The translations under genes and the position numbers were made by a program. From Burkholderia ubonensis (GTDB taxonomy: Bacteria > Pseudomonadota > Gammaproteobacteria > Burkholderiales > Burkholderiaceae): 64,000 bases of DNA. Every line of letters starts with the position of its first letter. The stretch's first letter is position 1. Shown piece by piece: positions 27,811 through 37,094 of this stretch. The DNA lies in NCBI RefSeq assembly GCF_902833085.1, contig NZ_CADFEB010000007.1, positions 186,001 through 250,000 of the forward strand, given 5' to 3'. The notes under the pieces were generated by a model. That model was given only the letters and a program-made list of their open reading frames with translations. It was not told the origin of the DNA and did not search any database.

Positions 27811-28674
27811 TTACGCGGCGCTGGCCGCGCTGGTGGCGTTCAGGCAGGCCGGGCAGGACTGGCCTGCCACGTAGGCCGGCGATTGCTGCTGTTCGGGCGT
27901 GACGACTGCGCGGCACGCGAAGCAGGTGACGTTCGCGGTCGGTTCGAGCTGCGGGTTCAGCGCGGTGCGATAGTCGAACACGAAGCAGTCGCCGTGATAG
28001 TGCGCGCCGCCGACTTCCTCGAAATACTTGAGGATGCCGCCCTCGAGCTGGTACACGTTGTCGATGCCGACGTCCTTCATGTGGATCGCCGCCTTCTCGC
28101 AGCGGATGCCGCCCGTGCAGAACGACACGATCGTCTTGCCCTCGAGGTCCGCGCGGTTCGCTTCGATGACGTCAGGGAACTCGCTGAACTTGGCGATCCG
28201 GTAGTCGAGCGCATTGTCGAACGTGCCGACGTCGACCTCGAATGCGTTGCGCGTATCGAGCATCACGACCGGGCGGCCCGCGTCGTCGTGGCCGCGGTCG
28301 AGCCAGTCCTTCAGCGTGCGCGCGTCGACGAACGGCGCGCGGCCGAGCTCCGGCTTGATCGCCGGCTTCTTCATCGTGATGATCTCGCGCTTCAGGCGCA
28401 CGAGCATGCGGCGGAACGGCTGCGAGTCGGACAGGCTTTCCTTGAACTGCAGCGTCGCGAACTTGCCTTCGAACAGCGGGTCGTGGCGGATGTAGTCGAT
28501 GAATGCGTCGGCCGCTTCGCGCGGGCCGGCGATGAACAGGTTGATGCCTTCCGGCGCGAGCAGGATCGTGCCGCGCAGGCCGAGTTCGTTGCAGCGGGCG
28601 GTGACGAGCGGGCGCCATTGTTCGATCGTGTCGATCGACACGAAGTGGTAGGCGGCGAGATTGACGATACTCAT
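27811..28674 (-). CDS. trhO: tRNA uridine(34) hydroxylase, rhodanese-like
   Basis: A 287-residue protein of the YceA/TrhO family, which hydroxylates wobble uridine to ho5U using prephenate-derived chemistry or oxygen. The N-terminal domain begins [17 protein letters not shown] with [19 protein letters not shown]. The central rhodanese domain has the active-site loop [11 protein letters not shown]. The C-terminal extension carries cysteines (CFACRAV, CPAC) resembling a zinc knuckle. It is the first gene of a unit with gluQ. It diverges from dnaE across 233 bases. Confidence 0.95.
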   Translation of the reverse strand: MSIVNLAAYHFVSIDTIEQWRPLVTARCNELGLRGTILLAPEGINLFIAGPREAADAFIDYIRHDPLFEGKFATLQFKESLSDSQPFRRMLVRLKREIITMKKPAIKPELGRAPFVDARTLKDWLDRGHDDAGRPVVMLDTRNAFEVDVGTFDNALDYRIAKFSEFPDVIEANRADLEGKTIVSFCTGGIRCEKAAIHMKDVGIDNVYQLEGGILKYFEEVGGAHYHGDCFVFDYRTALNPQLEPTANVTCFACRAVVTPEQQQSPAYVAGQSCPACLNATSAASAA

Positions 28675-28894
28675 GGTGGTCGAACGAGAGAGCGGCCGCG
28701 GCCGTGCGACGGTCGCACGGAGGCTTGCAAAAAAGGGCGCGAAGCCGGGCGGCGGATTCGAAAACCCGTATTATCCCGCAAACCGCGCGCCGGCCGGCAT
28801 TCTGCCGTTCGGCCAACGGCGCGACGCACGGTCGCGGGCATCGGCCGAACGGCCGGCGCGGGGATATTTTGGGCAGCCCGCGCGGCGGGGCGGC

Positions 28895-28900
28895 TACAAT
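28895..28900 (+). promoter_or_regulatory. Candidate -10 box immediately before dnaE
   Basis: TACAAT in the context GGCTACAATAGCGCCC, ending only 7 bases before the dnaE ATG. If used, transcription would begin at or within a base or two of the start codon, giving a leaderless mRNA. No SD is visible. The -35 region is not convincing. Confidence 0.45.
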
Positions 28901-28907
28901 AGCGCCC

Positions 28908-31900
28908 ATGTCAGATCCCCGCTTCGTCCATCTTCGCGTCCACTCCGAATTCTCGATTGCCGACGGCATCGTGCGTCTCGACGACATCGTCAAGGCGGCG
29001 GCCGCGGACGGCCAGGGCGCGCTCGCTCTCACCGATCTCGGCAATGCGTTCGGCCTCGTCCGTTTCTACAAGGAAGCCCGCGGCAAGGGCATCAAGCCGA
29101 TCGCCGGCTGCGACGTCTGGATCGCCAATCCCGACGATCGCGACAAGCCGTCGCGGCTGCTGCTGCTCGTCAAGGACAAGCGCGGCTACCTGAATCTCTG
29201 CGAGCTGCTGTCGAAGGCGTGGCTCACGAACCAGTACCGCGGCCGCGCGGAACTCGACGCGAGCTGGCTCGACGGCGAGCTCGCGCAAGGGCTGCTCGCG
29301 CTGTCGGGCGCGCAACAGGGCGACATCGGCCTCGCGTTCGCGGCCGGCAACGAGGAGGCCGCGCGCCGTCACGCGCAGCGCTGGGCGAAGGTGTTCCCGG
29401 GCGGCTTCTACATCGAGCTGCAGCGCTACGGCCAGCCGGGCGCCGAGGCGTACATCCAGCAGGCGGCGACGCTCGCCGCGGAGCTGAAGCTGCCGGTCGT
29501 CGCGACGCATCCGACGCAGTTCATGACCGACGACGATTTCACCGCGCACGAGGCGCGCGTGTGCATTTCGGAAGGCGACATCCTCGCGAATCCGCGGCGC
29601 CAGAAGCGCTTCACGACCGACCAGTACTTCCGCACGCAGGACGACATGGCTGCGCTGTTCGCCGACCTGCCGTCCGCGGTCGCGAACACCGTCGAGGTTG
29701 CGAAGCGCTGCAACCTGACGCTCGAGCTCGGCAAGCCGAAGCTGCCGCTGTTCCCGACGCCGGACGGCATGTCGCTCGACGACTACCTGATCCAGCTGTC
29801 GAAGGAGGGGCTCGAGAAGCGCCTCGTGCAGCTGTATCCGGACGAAGCCGAACGCGACGCGCAGCGCGACACGTATTACAAGCGGCTCGAATTCGAGTGC
29901 GGGACCATCACGAAGATGGGCTTCCCGGGCTACTTCCTGATCGTTGCCGACTTCATCAACTGGGCGAAGAACAACGGCGTGCCGGTCGGGCCCGGGCGGG
30001 GTTCGGGCGCGGGTTCGCTGGTCGCCTACGCGCTCGGCATTACCGACCTCGATCCGCTGCGCTACAACCTGCTGTTCGAGCGCTTCCTGAACCCGGAGCG
30101 GGTGTCGATGCCCGACTTCGACATCGACTTCTGCCAGCACGGCCGCGATCGCGTGATCCAGTACGTGAAGGAGAAGTACGGCGCGGACGCGGTGTCGCAG
30201 ATCGCCACGTTCGGCACGATGGCCGCGAAGGCGGCCGTGCGCGACATCGGCCGCGTGCTCGACCTCGGCTACATGTTCACCGACGGCATCGCGAAGCTGA
30301 TCCCGTTCAAGCCGGGCAAGCACGTGACGATCGCCGACGCGATGAAGGAGGAGCCGCAGCTCCAGGAGCGCTACGACCACGAGGACGAAGTGCACCAGCT
30401 GCTCGACCTCGCGCAGCGCGTCGAGGGCCTGACGCGTAACGTCGGGATGCACGCGGGCGGCGTGCTGATCGCGCCCGGCAAGCTGACCGATTTCTGCCCG
30501 CTGTACACGCAGGGCGACGACGGCGGCGTCGTCAGCCAGTACGACAAGGACGACGTCGAAGCGGTCGGCCTCGTGAAGTTCGACTTTCTGGGCCTCACGA
30601 CGCTGACGATCCTCGATTGGGCGGAGCGCTATATCCGCCGCCTCGATCCGTCGAAGGCCGACTGGTCGCTCGCGCAGGTGCCGCTCGACGATGCCGCGTC
30701 GTTCCAGATCCTCAAGAAGGCCAACACGGTCGCCGTGTTCCAGCTGGAAAGCCGCGGCATGCAGGGCATGCTGAAGGACGCGCAGCCGGACCGCTTCGAG
30801 GACATCATCGCGCTCGTGTCGTTGTACCGTCCGGGCCCGATGGACCTGATCCCGAGCTTCTGCGCACGCAAGCACGGCCGCGAGAAGGTCGACTATCCGG
30901 ATCCGCGCGTCGAGCCTGTCCTGAAAGAGACCTACGGCATCATGGTCTATCAGGAGCAGGTGATGCAGATGGCGCAGATCATCGGCGGCTACTCGCTCGG
31001 CGGCGCGGACTTGCTGCGCCGCGCGATGGGCAAGAAGAAGCCCGAGGAGATGGCCGAGCATCGCGAGATCTTCGCCGAGGGCGCCGCGAAGAACGGCCTG
31101 GCCCGCGAGAAGTCCGACGAGATCTTCGACCTGATGGAGAAGTTCGCGGGCTACGGCTTCAACAAGTCGCACGCGGCGGCCTACGCGCTGCTCGCGTACT
31201 ACACCGCGTGGCTGAAGGCGCACCATCCGGCCGAATTCATGGCGGCCAACATGACGCTCGCGATGGACGACACCGACAAGGTGAAGATCCTGTTCGACGA
31301 TTGCATCGTGAACAACCTGGCCGTGCTGCCGCCGGACATCAACCAGTCGCATTACCGGTTCGAGCCGGTCGGGGAAGCCGACGGCAAGCGCTCGCGCACG
31401 ATCCGCTACGGGCTCGGCGCGGTGAAGGGCAGCGGCCAGAATGCGATCGAGGAAATCCTGCGCGCGCGCGAGGAGAAGCCGTTCGCCGACCTGTTCGATT
31501 TCTGTGAACGGATCGACCGGCGCGTCGTGAACCGCCGCACGATCGAGGCGCTGATTCGCGCCGGTGCGTTCGATTCGCTGAATGCGAACCGTGCGCAGCT
31601 GCTCGCGTCGGTGCCGCTCGCGATGGAGGCGGCCGACCAGGCCGAGGCGAATGCGATGCAGGCGGGCCTGTTCGACATGGGCGCCGAGTCGCCGCATGCG
31701 CATGCGCTCGTCGACGAGCCGGCCTGGGACGACAAGCGCCGCCTGCAGGAAGAGAAGGGCGCGCTCGGCTTCTACCTGTCCGGCCACCTGTTCGATGCGT
31801 ATCGCGACGAGGTGCGCCGGTTCGTGCGCCAGAAGGTCGGCGAGCTGAAGGAAGGACGCGACAAGGTCGTGGCCGGCATCATCGCGTCGCTGCGCACGCA

Positions 31901-32441
31901 GATGACCCAGCGCGGCAAGATGCTGATCGCGCTGCTCGACGACGGCACGGGCCAGTGCGAGATCACGATCTTCAACGAGCAGTTCGAGGCGAACAAGGCG
32001 CTGTTCAAGGAAGACGAGCTGCTGATCGTGCAGGGGCAGGCGCGCAACGATGCGTTCACGGGCGGCATCCGCTTCACGGCCGATACCGTGATGGATCTCG
32101 AGCGCGCGCGCAGCCGCTATGCGCAGGCCGTGCGGTTGACGATGAACGGCAGTGCGGATGCAGCCGTGCTGCGTCGTGTGCTCGAGCCGCACGTGTCGAA
32201 GGCCGATCCGGCCGCGGCGAACGCCGTCGAAGCACCCGCGCCGCGCGGCGGCGGGCGCGACGGCGGCCGCCGGCAGCAGGCGCCGCTGCCGAACGGGCTC
32301 GCGGTCCAGATCCACTACAGCAATGCGCGCGCGCAAGGCGAAATGCGCCTTGGCGAAGCGTGGCGCGTGAAGCCGAGCGACACGCTGCTCGCGGAGCTGC
32401 GCGCGGCGTTCAGCGGTAGCGTGGTCGAGATCACCTACTGA
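28908..32441 (+). CDS. dnaE: DNA polymerase III subunit alpha
   Basis: A 1177-residue replicative polymerase. The PHP domain begins FVHLRVHSEFSIADGIVRLDD. The palm contains GPGRGSGAGSLVAYALGI and the catalytic PDFDIDF with Asp403 and Asp405. Helix-hairpin-helix and OB domains follow (MLIALLDDGTGQCEITIFNEQF, about residues 1005-1070). The C-terminal region, with a Gly/Arg-rich stretch RGGGRDGGRRQ, binds tau in other bacteria. The ATG before SDPRFVH is clearly the family start. No SD precedes it. Confidence 0.98.
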   Translation: MSDPRFVHLRVHSEFSIADGIVRLDDIVKAAAADGQGALALTDLGNAFGLVRFYKEARGKGIKPIAGCDVWIANPDDRDKPSRLLLLVKDKRGYLNLCELLSKAWLTNQYRGRAELDASWLDGELAQGLLALSGAQQGDIGLAFAAGNEEAARRHAQRWAKVFPGGFYIELQRYGQPGAEAYIQQAATLAAELKLPVVATHPTQFMTDDDFTAHEARVCISEGDILANPRRQKRFTTDQYFRTQDDMAALFADLPSAVANTVEVAKRCNLTLELGKPKLPLFPTPDGMSLDDYLIQLSKEGLEKRLVQLYPDEAERDAQRDTYYKRLEFECGTITKMGFPGYFLIVADFINWAKNNGVPVGPGRGSGAGSLVAYALGITDLDPLRYNLLFERFLNPERVSMPDFDIDFCQHGRDRVIQYVKEKYGADAVSQIATFGTMAAKAAVRDIGRVLDLGYMFTDGIAKLIPFKPGKHVTIADAMKEEPQLQERYDHEDEVHQLLDLAQRVEGLTRNVGMHAGGVLIAPGKLTDFCPLYTQGDDGGVVSQYDKDDVEAVGLVKFDFLGLTTLTILDWAERYIRRLDPSKADWSLAQVPLDDAASFQILKKANTVAVFQLESRGMQGMLKDAQPDRFEDIIALVSLYRPGPMDLIPSFCARKHGREKVDYPDPRVEPVLKETYGIMVYQEQVMQMAQIIGGYSLGGADLLRRAMGKKKPEEMAEHREIFAEGAAKNGLAREKSDEIFDLMEKFAGYGFNKSHAAAYALLAYYTAWLKAHHPAEFMAANMTLAMDDTDKVKILFDDCIVNNLAVLPPDINQSHYRFEPVGEADGKRSRTIRYGLGAVKGSGQNAIEEILRAREEKPFADLFDFCERIDRRVVNRRTIEALIRAGAFDSLNANRAQLLASVPLAMEAADQAEANAMQAGLFDMGAESPHAHALVDEPAWDDKRRLQEEKGALGFYLSGHLFDAYRDEVRRFVRQKVGELKEGRDKVVAGIIASLRTQMTQRGKMLIALLDDGTGQCEITIFNEQFEANKALFKEDELLIVQGQARNDAFTGGIRFTADTVMDLERARSRYAQAVRLTMNGSADAAVLRRVLEPHVSKADPAAANAVEAPAPRGGGRDGGRRQQAPLPNGLAVQIHYSNARAQGEMRLGEAWRVKPSDTLLAELRAAFSGSVVEITY

Positions 32442-32574
32442 GCACGCGGCCGGGCGCCGGCCGCGCGACGCGGGCCGGCCCCGTCGCGCCGGCCGCCGCT
32501 TACCGCCCCGCGCCGGCAGGCGCAAAATCCTGTACATTGCCAGCCTTGTTTGCCAGCTAGACGGAACGTTTGCC

Positions 32575-33750
32575 GTGGCCCTGTTTTCTTCCGCCCGCCC
32601 GCCCAGAACCATCCTCGTCGCCGCGCCGCGCCGTATCGGCGACGTGCTGCTGACGACGCCGCTCGTCCGCTCGCTGAAGGCCCGCTGGCCGGACGCGCAG
32701 ATCGACATGCTGGTGTTTCGCGGCACCGAGGGCGTGCTCGAGCACAACCCGGACGTGCGCCGCGTGATCGTGGTCGCGCAGCGCGCCGGGTTTCGCGAGC
32801 GGCTGTGCGACGCGCTGTCGATGTGGCGTCGCTACGATCTCGCGTGCGCGGCGCTGAGCTCCGACCGGCCGCGCTTCTATAGCTGGTTCGCGGGCCGCAA
32901 GCGGGTCGGCCTCGTCGATCCCGAGCGCGTCACGTGGCTCGCGCGGATGATGCTGAACGGGATCGCAATCAATCATCACCAGTCCGCGCATACCGTCGTC
33001 AGCACGCTCGCGCTCGCTCCCGTGATCGGCATCGAGCCGGTTTCCGAGGTTGTCGCGCCCGGCATCGGCGACGACCCCGCGCGGCGCGCCCGTTTCGACG
33101 CGCTGCTCGCCGAGTCGCCCGCGGTGCGCGACGGCAAGCCGCTCGTCGTGCTGCATCCGTATCCGATGTTCCGCTACAAGCAATGGCGACTCGACGGCTG
33201 GGTCGAGATGATCGACTGGCTGCGCGGGCACGGCTTTGCGGTCGCGCTGTCGGGCGGTCCGGCCGACGGCGAGCGCGAGTATGCGGCGCGGGTCGCGGCC
33301 GAGGCAGGCGGCGACGTGCTGAATCTCGTCGGCCGCCTGACCTTCGGAGAAAGCGCGGAACTCGTGCGGCGCGCGCGCCTCTTCATCGGCCCCGACACGG
33401 GCGCAACGCACGTCGCCGCGGCGACCGGCACCAACACGATCGCCCTGTTCGGGCCGTCCGATCCCGTGCGCTGGGGGCCGTGGCCGCAGCACTGGCCCGC
33501 GACCGAGAACCCTTGGCCGCTGCGCGGCTCGGGGCGCCACGGGAACGTCTGGCTGCTGCAGGGCGACGGCGATTGCGTGCCGTGCCGGCACGAGGGATGC
33601 GAGCGCCACGTCGACAGCCGCAGCGACTGCCTGGCCAACCTGAGCGCGCAGCGCGTGAAGACCGCGGCGGCCGAAATGCTCGGGCTGAACGGGCCGGATG
33701 CGACGGCGGTCGTCGACACCTCGCGGCTGCGGCGCGCCGAATCGAACTGA
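32575..33750 (+). CDS. Glycosyltransferase family 9 (heptosyltransferase-like)
   Basis: A 391-residue enzyme of the ADP-heptose:LPS heptosyltransferase family. It begins ILVAAPRRIGDVLLTTPLVRSLKARWPDAQIDMLV and has the C-terminal nucleotide-sugar site FIGPDTGATHVAAATGTNTIALFGPSDPVRWGP. A cluster of five cysteines near the end (DCVPCRHEGCERH, DCLAN) may bind metal. The start is GTG, since the first in-frame ATG lies inside the Rossmann fold. It probably adds heptose to the LPS inner core at the cytoplasmic membrane. The neighbouring waaL and GT2 genes support an LPS role. The exact acceptor is unknown. Confidence 0.87.
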   Translation: MALFSSARPPRTILVAAPRRIGDVLLTTPLVRSLKARWPDAQIDMLVFRGTEGVLEHNPDVRRVIVVAQRAGFRERLCDALSMWRRYDLACAALSSDRPRFYSWFAGRKRVGLVDPERVTWLARMMLNGIAINHHQSAHTVVSTLALAPVIGIEPVSEVVAPGIGDDPARRARFDALLAESPAVRDGKPLVVLHPYPMFRYKQWRLDGWVEMIDWLRGHGFAVALSGGPADGEREYAARVAAEAGGDVLNLVGRLTFGESAELVRRARLFIGPDTGATHVAAATGTNTIALFGPSDPVRWGPWPQHWPATENPWPLRGSGRHGNVWLLQGDGDCVPCRHEGCERHVDSRSDCLANLSAQRVKTAAAEMLGLNGPDATAVVDTSRLRRAESN

Positions 33751-33791
33751 ATCGCGCGGCGGCGCGAGCCCGCTCGTGACGTGAACCGGTG

Positions 33792-35075
33792 TTAAGTGTT
33801 GTGCCGGATCGCCGACGTCTCGCGCGGCAGCGACTCGCCGCGTTCGGCGCAGCCGAGCAGGATGCCCGCGAGCAGCACGAGCAGGTGGCCTTCGGCGAAG
33901 TCGAGCAGCAGCGAATTCGCGACGCTGCCGATCGTGAAGATCGCGAGCCACGCGAGCAGCAGGTGCCGCGAGCGCGGATCGAGCGCGAGGCTGCCGCGCG
34001 CGATCTGCACGATCAGGTTGACGAACAGCAGCAGGCCGAGCGTGCCGAGCTGGACGGCCATCAGCAGGTATTCATTGTGCGGATTCGACGTGAGCTGCCC
34101 TTCGGCGGCGCTCTTGCCGGCCGCCAGCTTCTGGAATTCGAACTCGAGGCCGCCCGCGCCGTAGCCGATCGCCGGCCGCGCGCGATACAGCTCGAGCCCC
34201 TTCTTGTACCACTCGAGCCTCAGCCCGGTCGACGTGACGGCGTCGTTCTGCCGGTATTCCCGCACCTCGGACGCGACCTGCGCGAGCCGCCCGCCGTGGG
34301 TCGTGCCTACGGCGGCGACGAGCACGCCCGCCGCCGCGACGAATGCGCCCGCCGCAAGGCCTGCGCGCAGCGGCGATTGCCGGCGCAGCACGAGCAGGAA
34401 GCGCACGGCGACGACGCCGATCAGCAGCAGCGCGATCAGCTGGCCCGTGCGCCCCTGCAGCATCACGAACACGTATGCGAGCGCCCACGCGGCGATGCCC
34501 GCGCTGGCGGCGCGCGTCAGCGCCGTGCGCGCCGACAGCGCGAGATCGGCCGCCTGGTAGAACAGCAGCGCGCCGAACATGCCGGCCGCGATGTGGTTCT
34601 TGAACACCCACGCGCGCGAGACCGGCAGCTCGGCCGCGTGCGCGGGCCCGATCGCGGTCAGTCCGAGATAGTTGGTCGTCGACAGCACGAGGATCACGCA
34701 CAGCGTGCCGAACCAGCAGCGCCGCACGATCGGCGCCCAGTTCGCCGCACGGCGGAACGCGATCACCGCAAATGGCAGCAACAGCAGCTTGTCGTACTTC
34801 GCAACCCAGCTCCACGCCTTGTCGTGCGGCGCGACCGTGTACGCGACGCTCGCGGCCAGCGCGGCGAGCACGAGCAGCGCCGCGAGCGATGCGGGGTGGG
34901 TGACGAACGAGCGCAGATTGCGCCAGAACTCGGGCGTGACGACGAGCGCGACCGCGAACAGCGCGCAGAACACGTTGGTCAGCGCGGTCGATACGGGCAC
35001 CATGCACAGCGCGGCGACGGCGAATGCGCGGGCGGCGATCAGGCGCCGCGACGCGGAGGCGGAAAACGATAGCAT
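33792..35075 (-). CDS. waaL: O-antigen ligase
   Basis: A 427-residue integral membrane protein with about 12 segments. It fits the WaaL/O-antigen polymerase family through the large periplasmic loop and its conserved-looking parts: FVMLQGRTGQLIAL, then Arg-containing loop STGLRLEWYKKGLELYRARPAIGYGAGG, and SNPHNEYLLMAVQLG. WaaL joins undecaprenol-linked O-antigen to lipid A-core on the periplasmic face. An AGGTT site is near the ATG. It is followed on the same strand by no further gene and is convergent with the GT9 gene. Confidence 0.92.
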   Translation of the reverse strand: MLSFSASASRRLIAARAFAVAALCMVPVSTALTNVFCALFAVALVVTPEFWRNLRSFVTHPASLAALLVLAALAASVAYTVAPHDKAWSWVAKYDKLLLLPFAVIAFRRAANWAPIVRRCWFGTLCVILVLSTTNYLGLTAIGPAHAAELPVSRAWVFKNHIAAGMFGALLFYQAADLALSARTALTRAASAGIAAWALAYVFVMLQGRTGQLIALLLIGVVAVRFLLVLRRQSPLRAGLAAGAFVAAAGVLVAAVGTTHGGRLAQVASEVREYRQNDAVTSTGLRLEWYKKGLELYRARPAIGYGAGGLEFEFQKLAAGKSAAEGQLTSNPHNEYLLMAVQLGTLGLLLFVNLIVQIARGSLALDPRSRHLLLAWLAIFTIGSVANSLLLDFAEGHLLVLLAGILLGCAERGESLPRETSAIRHNT

Positions 35076-35208
35076 CGGAACCTGTCGGTTGGGCCGGTGG
35101 CGGCACGCTTCACGGTGCCGCCCGCCGTGCGTCCCGGCAGCGGGGCCGGGCCAGACCGCAAAGTATACGCGAACCGCCGGGCGTTTCCGGGCGGGTGACG
35201 GGGCCGGA

Positions 35209-36051
35209 TCAGCTGAACGCCCGCTTGATCCGCGAGCGCAGCAGCGCGCGTTTCAGGCCGCCGGCGACAGCCGGCGTGTCGAGCGCGACGCGCGTGCCGG
35301 CCGGTTCGCCGCGATGCAGGTAGTAGCGGTCGAAGGTCGCCTGCGTCATCCCCCATTTGTTGAGGAACTGGCGGCGTCCGTTGTTCTTGACGATCTTGCC
35401 GGTGCTCTTCTGCTGGAAGTGGTAGACGAGGCTGTCGCCGGCGCCGAGGAAGATCCGGCAGCCGGCGTCCCAGAATTTCATCGAGAAGTCGTTGTCGCTG
35501 CTCATGCCGGGCGACAGCTCGCTGCTGTAGCCGCCGATGCGGTTCCACCAGTCGCGGTGCACGAGCGTGGGCGGCCAGGTCGAGCCGAGCCAGTCGGCGC
35601 GCGCGAGCTTCGGCGCGGCCGCGACGAGGCCCGCGGCGTCGAAATGCTCGGCGTCCCGGCCGAAATCGCCGACGACGACGCACGGGTTGCGCGTGTCGAC
35701 CGGCTCGACCATCGTGCCGGACAGCATGAACAGGTCGGTCGGCATCCGCTCGATGCGCCGCACGAGCGCGGCATCCCAGCCGGGGAGGCAGTACATGTCG
35801 TCGTTCATGTAGACGACATAGTCGCGCGTCGCGCGCGCCGCGGCGAGGTTCACCGCATGGCAGATGCCGATGTTCGCCGGCGATGCCGTGTGCTCGATGC
35901 CTTCGCTGCGCACCCAGTCGAGCGTACCGTCCGAGCCATCGTTTACGTGCACGATGATCTGGTGTTCGTGCGCGGAGTGGCGGCGCAGGCTGTCGACGAC
36001 AAGCTTGAGGTACGGCAGGTTGTTCCAGGTCGGGATGATGATGGAGAACAT
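35209..36051 (-). CDS. Glycosyltransferase family 2, LPS core
   Basis: A 280-residue GT-A enzyme. MFSIIIPTWNNLPYLKLVVDSL is the nucleotide-binding start, and MNDDMYCLPGWD holds the metal-binding DDM motif in place of DxD. WWNRIGGYSS and a C-terminal helical part follow. It lacks membrane segments. The start at the ATG before FSIIIPTW is preferred because the upstream frame is Arg/Pro-rich and unlike the family. It sits between waaL and the WaaE-like gene, so it probably adds a sugar to the LPS core. The donor and acceptor are unknown. Confidence 0.87.
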   Translation of the reverse strand: MFSIIIPTWNNLPYLKLVVDSLRRHSAHEHQIIVHVNDGSDGTLDWVRSEGIEHTASPANIGICHAVNLAAARATRDYVVYMNDDMYCLPGWDAALVRRIERMPTDLFMLSGTMVEPVDTRNPCVVVGDFGRDAEHFDAAGLVAAAPKLARADWLGSTWPPTLVHRDWWNRIGGYSSELSPGMSSDNDFSMKFWDAGCRIFLGAGDSLVYHFQQKSTGKIVKNNGRRQFLNKWGMTQATFDRYYLHRGEPAGTRVALDTPAVAGGLKRALLRSRIKRAFS

Positions 36052-36162
36052 GGCGGTCGGATTCGATGGTCGTCGTGTCGGGCGGCGCGGTCTCGTCGGC
36101 ACGCGCGCCGCGCGGGCAGGCCGGCATTGTAACGCCGGGCGGGGCGGGTGCCGCCGCGGGCG

Positions 36163-36915
36163 TCAGCGCGCCGGCTCGTGGCCGAGCTTCAGGAAGCGGT
36201 AGTAGACGGTCTCCGCGTTGAAGACCGCGATCATGAAGCCCGCGCGCCCGTCGAGAAAGCCGCGCCGGAGCACGTAGGTGCGCAGGAACGCCCACGCGCC
36301 GCGCGCGAGCGCCTTGCCGAAGCCGCCGCGCTGGCCGGCCGCGCGGCGCTGGCGCGCGCCGGCCGTCGAGTACGCGTCGAGCTTGCGCACGACGGTCTCG
36401 AAATCCTCGTACGAGTAGTGCATCAGCTTGCCGGACAGGCGCTGCGCGGGCGTGTCGAACACGAGCCGCTCGTGCACGAGATCGTCGGAGAAGCGTGCGC
36501 TGCCGCGGCGGAACAGGCGCGGCACCCAGTCCGGATACCAGCCGCTGTGATGGACCCACTGGCCGCAGAAGCTCGACAGCCGGTCGAGCGCGTAGACCTG
36601 CGCGGCCGGTGCCCGGATCGCGGCGCGGATCGACTGCGCGAGCTCGGGGCCGACGATCTCGTCGGTGTCGAGCGACAGGATCCAGTCGGTGGCCAGCGCG
36701 TCGAGCGCGCGGTTCTTCTGCGGGCCGAAGCCGGGCCAGTCGCGCGCGACGATCACGCGCGCGCCGTGCGCCTGCGCGATCGCGACGGTGTCGTCGGTGC
36801 TGCCGCCGTCGATCACGACGATGTCGTCGGCGAAGACCAGCGCATCGAGGCATTGCGCGAGCCGCGCGGACGCGTTGAGGGCGATGAGAGCGACGCCGAG
36901 GGTGGGTTCTGCCAT
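36163..36915 (-). CDS. waaE: Glycosyltransferase family 2, WaaE/KdtX-like
   Basis: A 250-residue enzyme similar to WaaE/KdtX beta-1,4-glucosyltransferases of the LPS inner core. It carries LGVALIALNASARLAQCLDAL, IVVIDGGSTDDTVAIA, the family-typical WPGFGPQKNRALDAL, WILSLDTDEIV (DxD-like) and WYPDWVPRLFRRGSARF. The last 60 residues are basic and helical and may attach to the membrane. It is 111 bases upstream of the other GT2 gene on the same strand and divergent from msbA. The symbol is by similarity only. Confidence 0.87.
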   Translation of the reverse strand: MAEPTLGVALIALNASARLAQCLDALVFADDIVVIDGGSTDDTVAIAQAHGARVIVARDWPGFGPQKNRALDALATDWILSLDTDEIVGPELAQSIRAAIRAPAAQVYALDRLSSFCGQWVHHSGWYPDWVPRLFRRGSARFSDDLVHERLVFDTPAQRLSGKLMHYSYEDFETVVRKLDAYSTAGARQRRAAGQRGGFGKALARGAWAFLRTYVLRRGFLDGRAGFMIAVFNAETVYYRFLKLGHEPAR

Positions 36916-37000
36916 GAAATCGTCGGAGCTGCGGGTGGAACGGTGTGCGGCAGTATACCCGCGCCCCGGCGGCCGGCCGTGCCGGCAAGGGTGGTGCGGC

Positions 37001-37006
37001 TATAAT
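37001..37006 (+). promoter_or_regulatory. -10 box for msbA
   Basis: A consensus TATAAT in the context CGGCTATAATATCG. The predicted start near 37013 gives a leader of about 80 bases. The -35 region is not recognisable. Confidence 0.55.
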
Positions 37007-37094
37007 ATCGGGCCTTTTCGGCACCCGCCCGGCGGGGTCGGAGTTCCGGTCGAAACCCGCCCGGGCGCCGCGCCGCGGCTCAAGAAGGATTGCC

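Noticed and set aside
28911-32747. A 1278-codon open frame antisense to dnaE
   Set aside because: Arg/His/Leu/Val-rich with no domain. It is the usual antisense shadow of a G/C-ending codon gene, and dnaE is certain.
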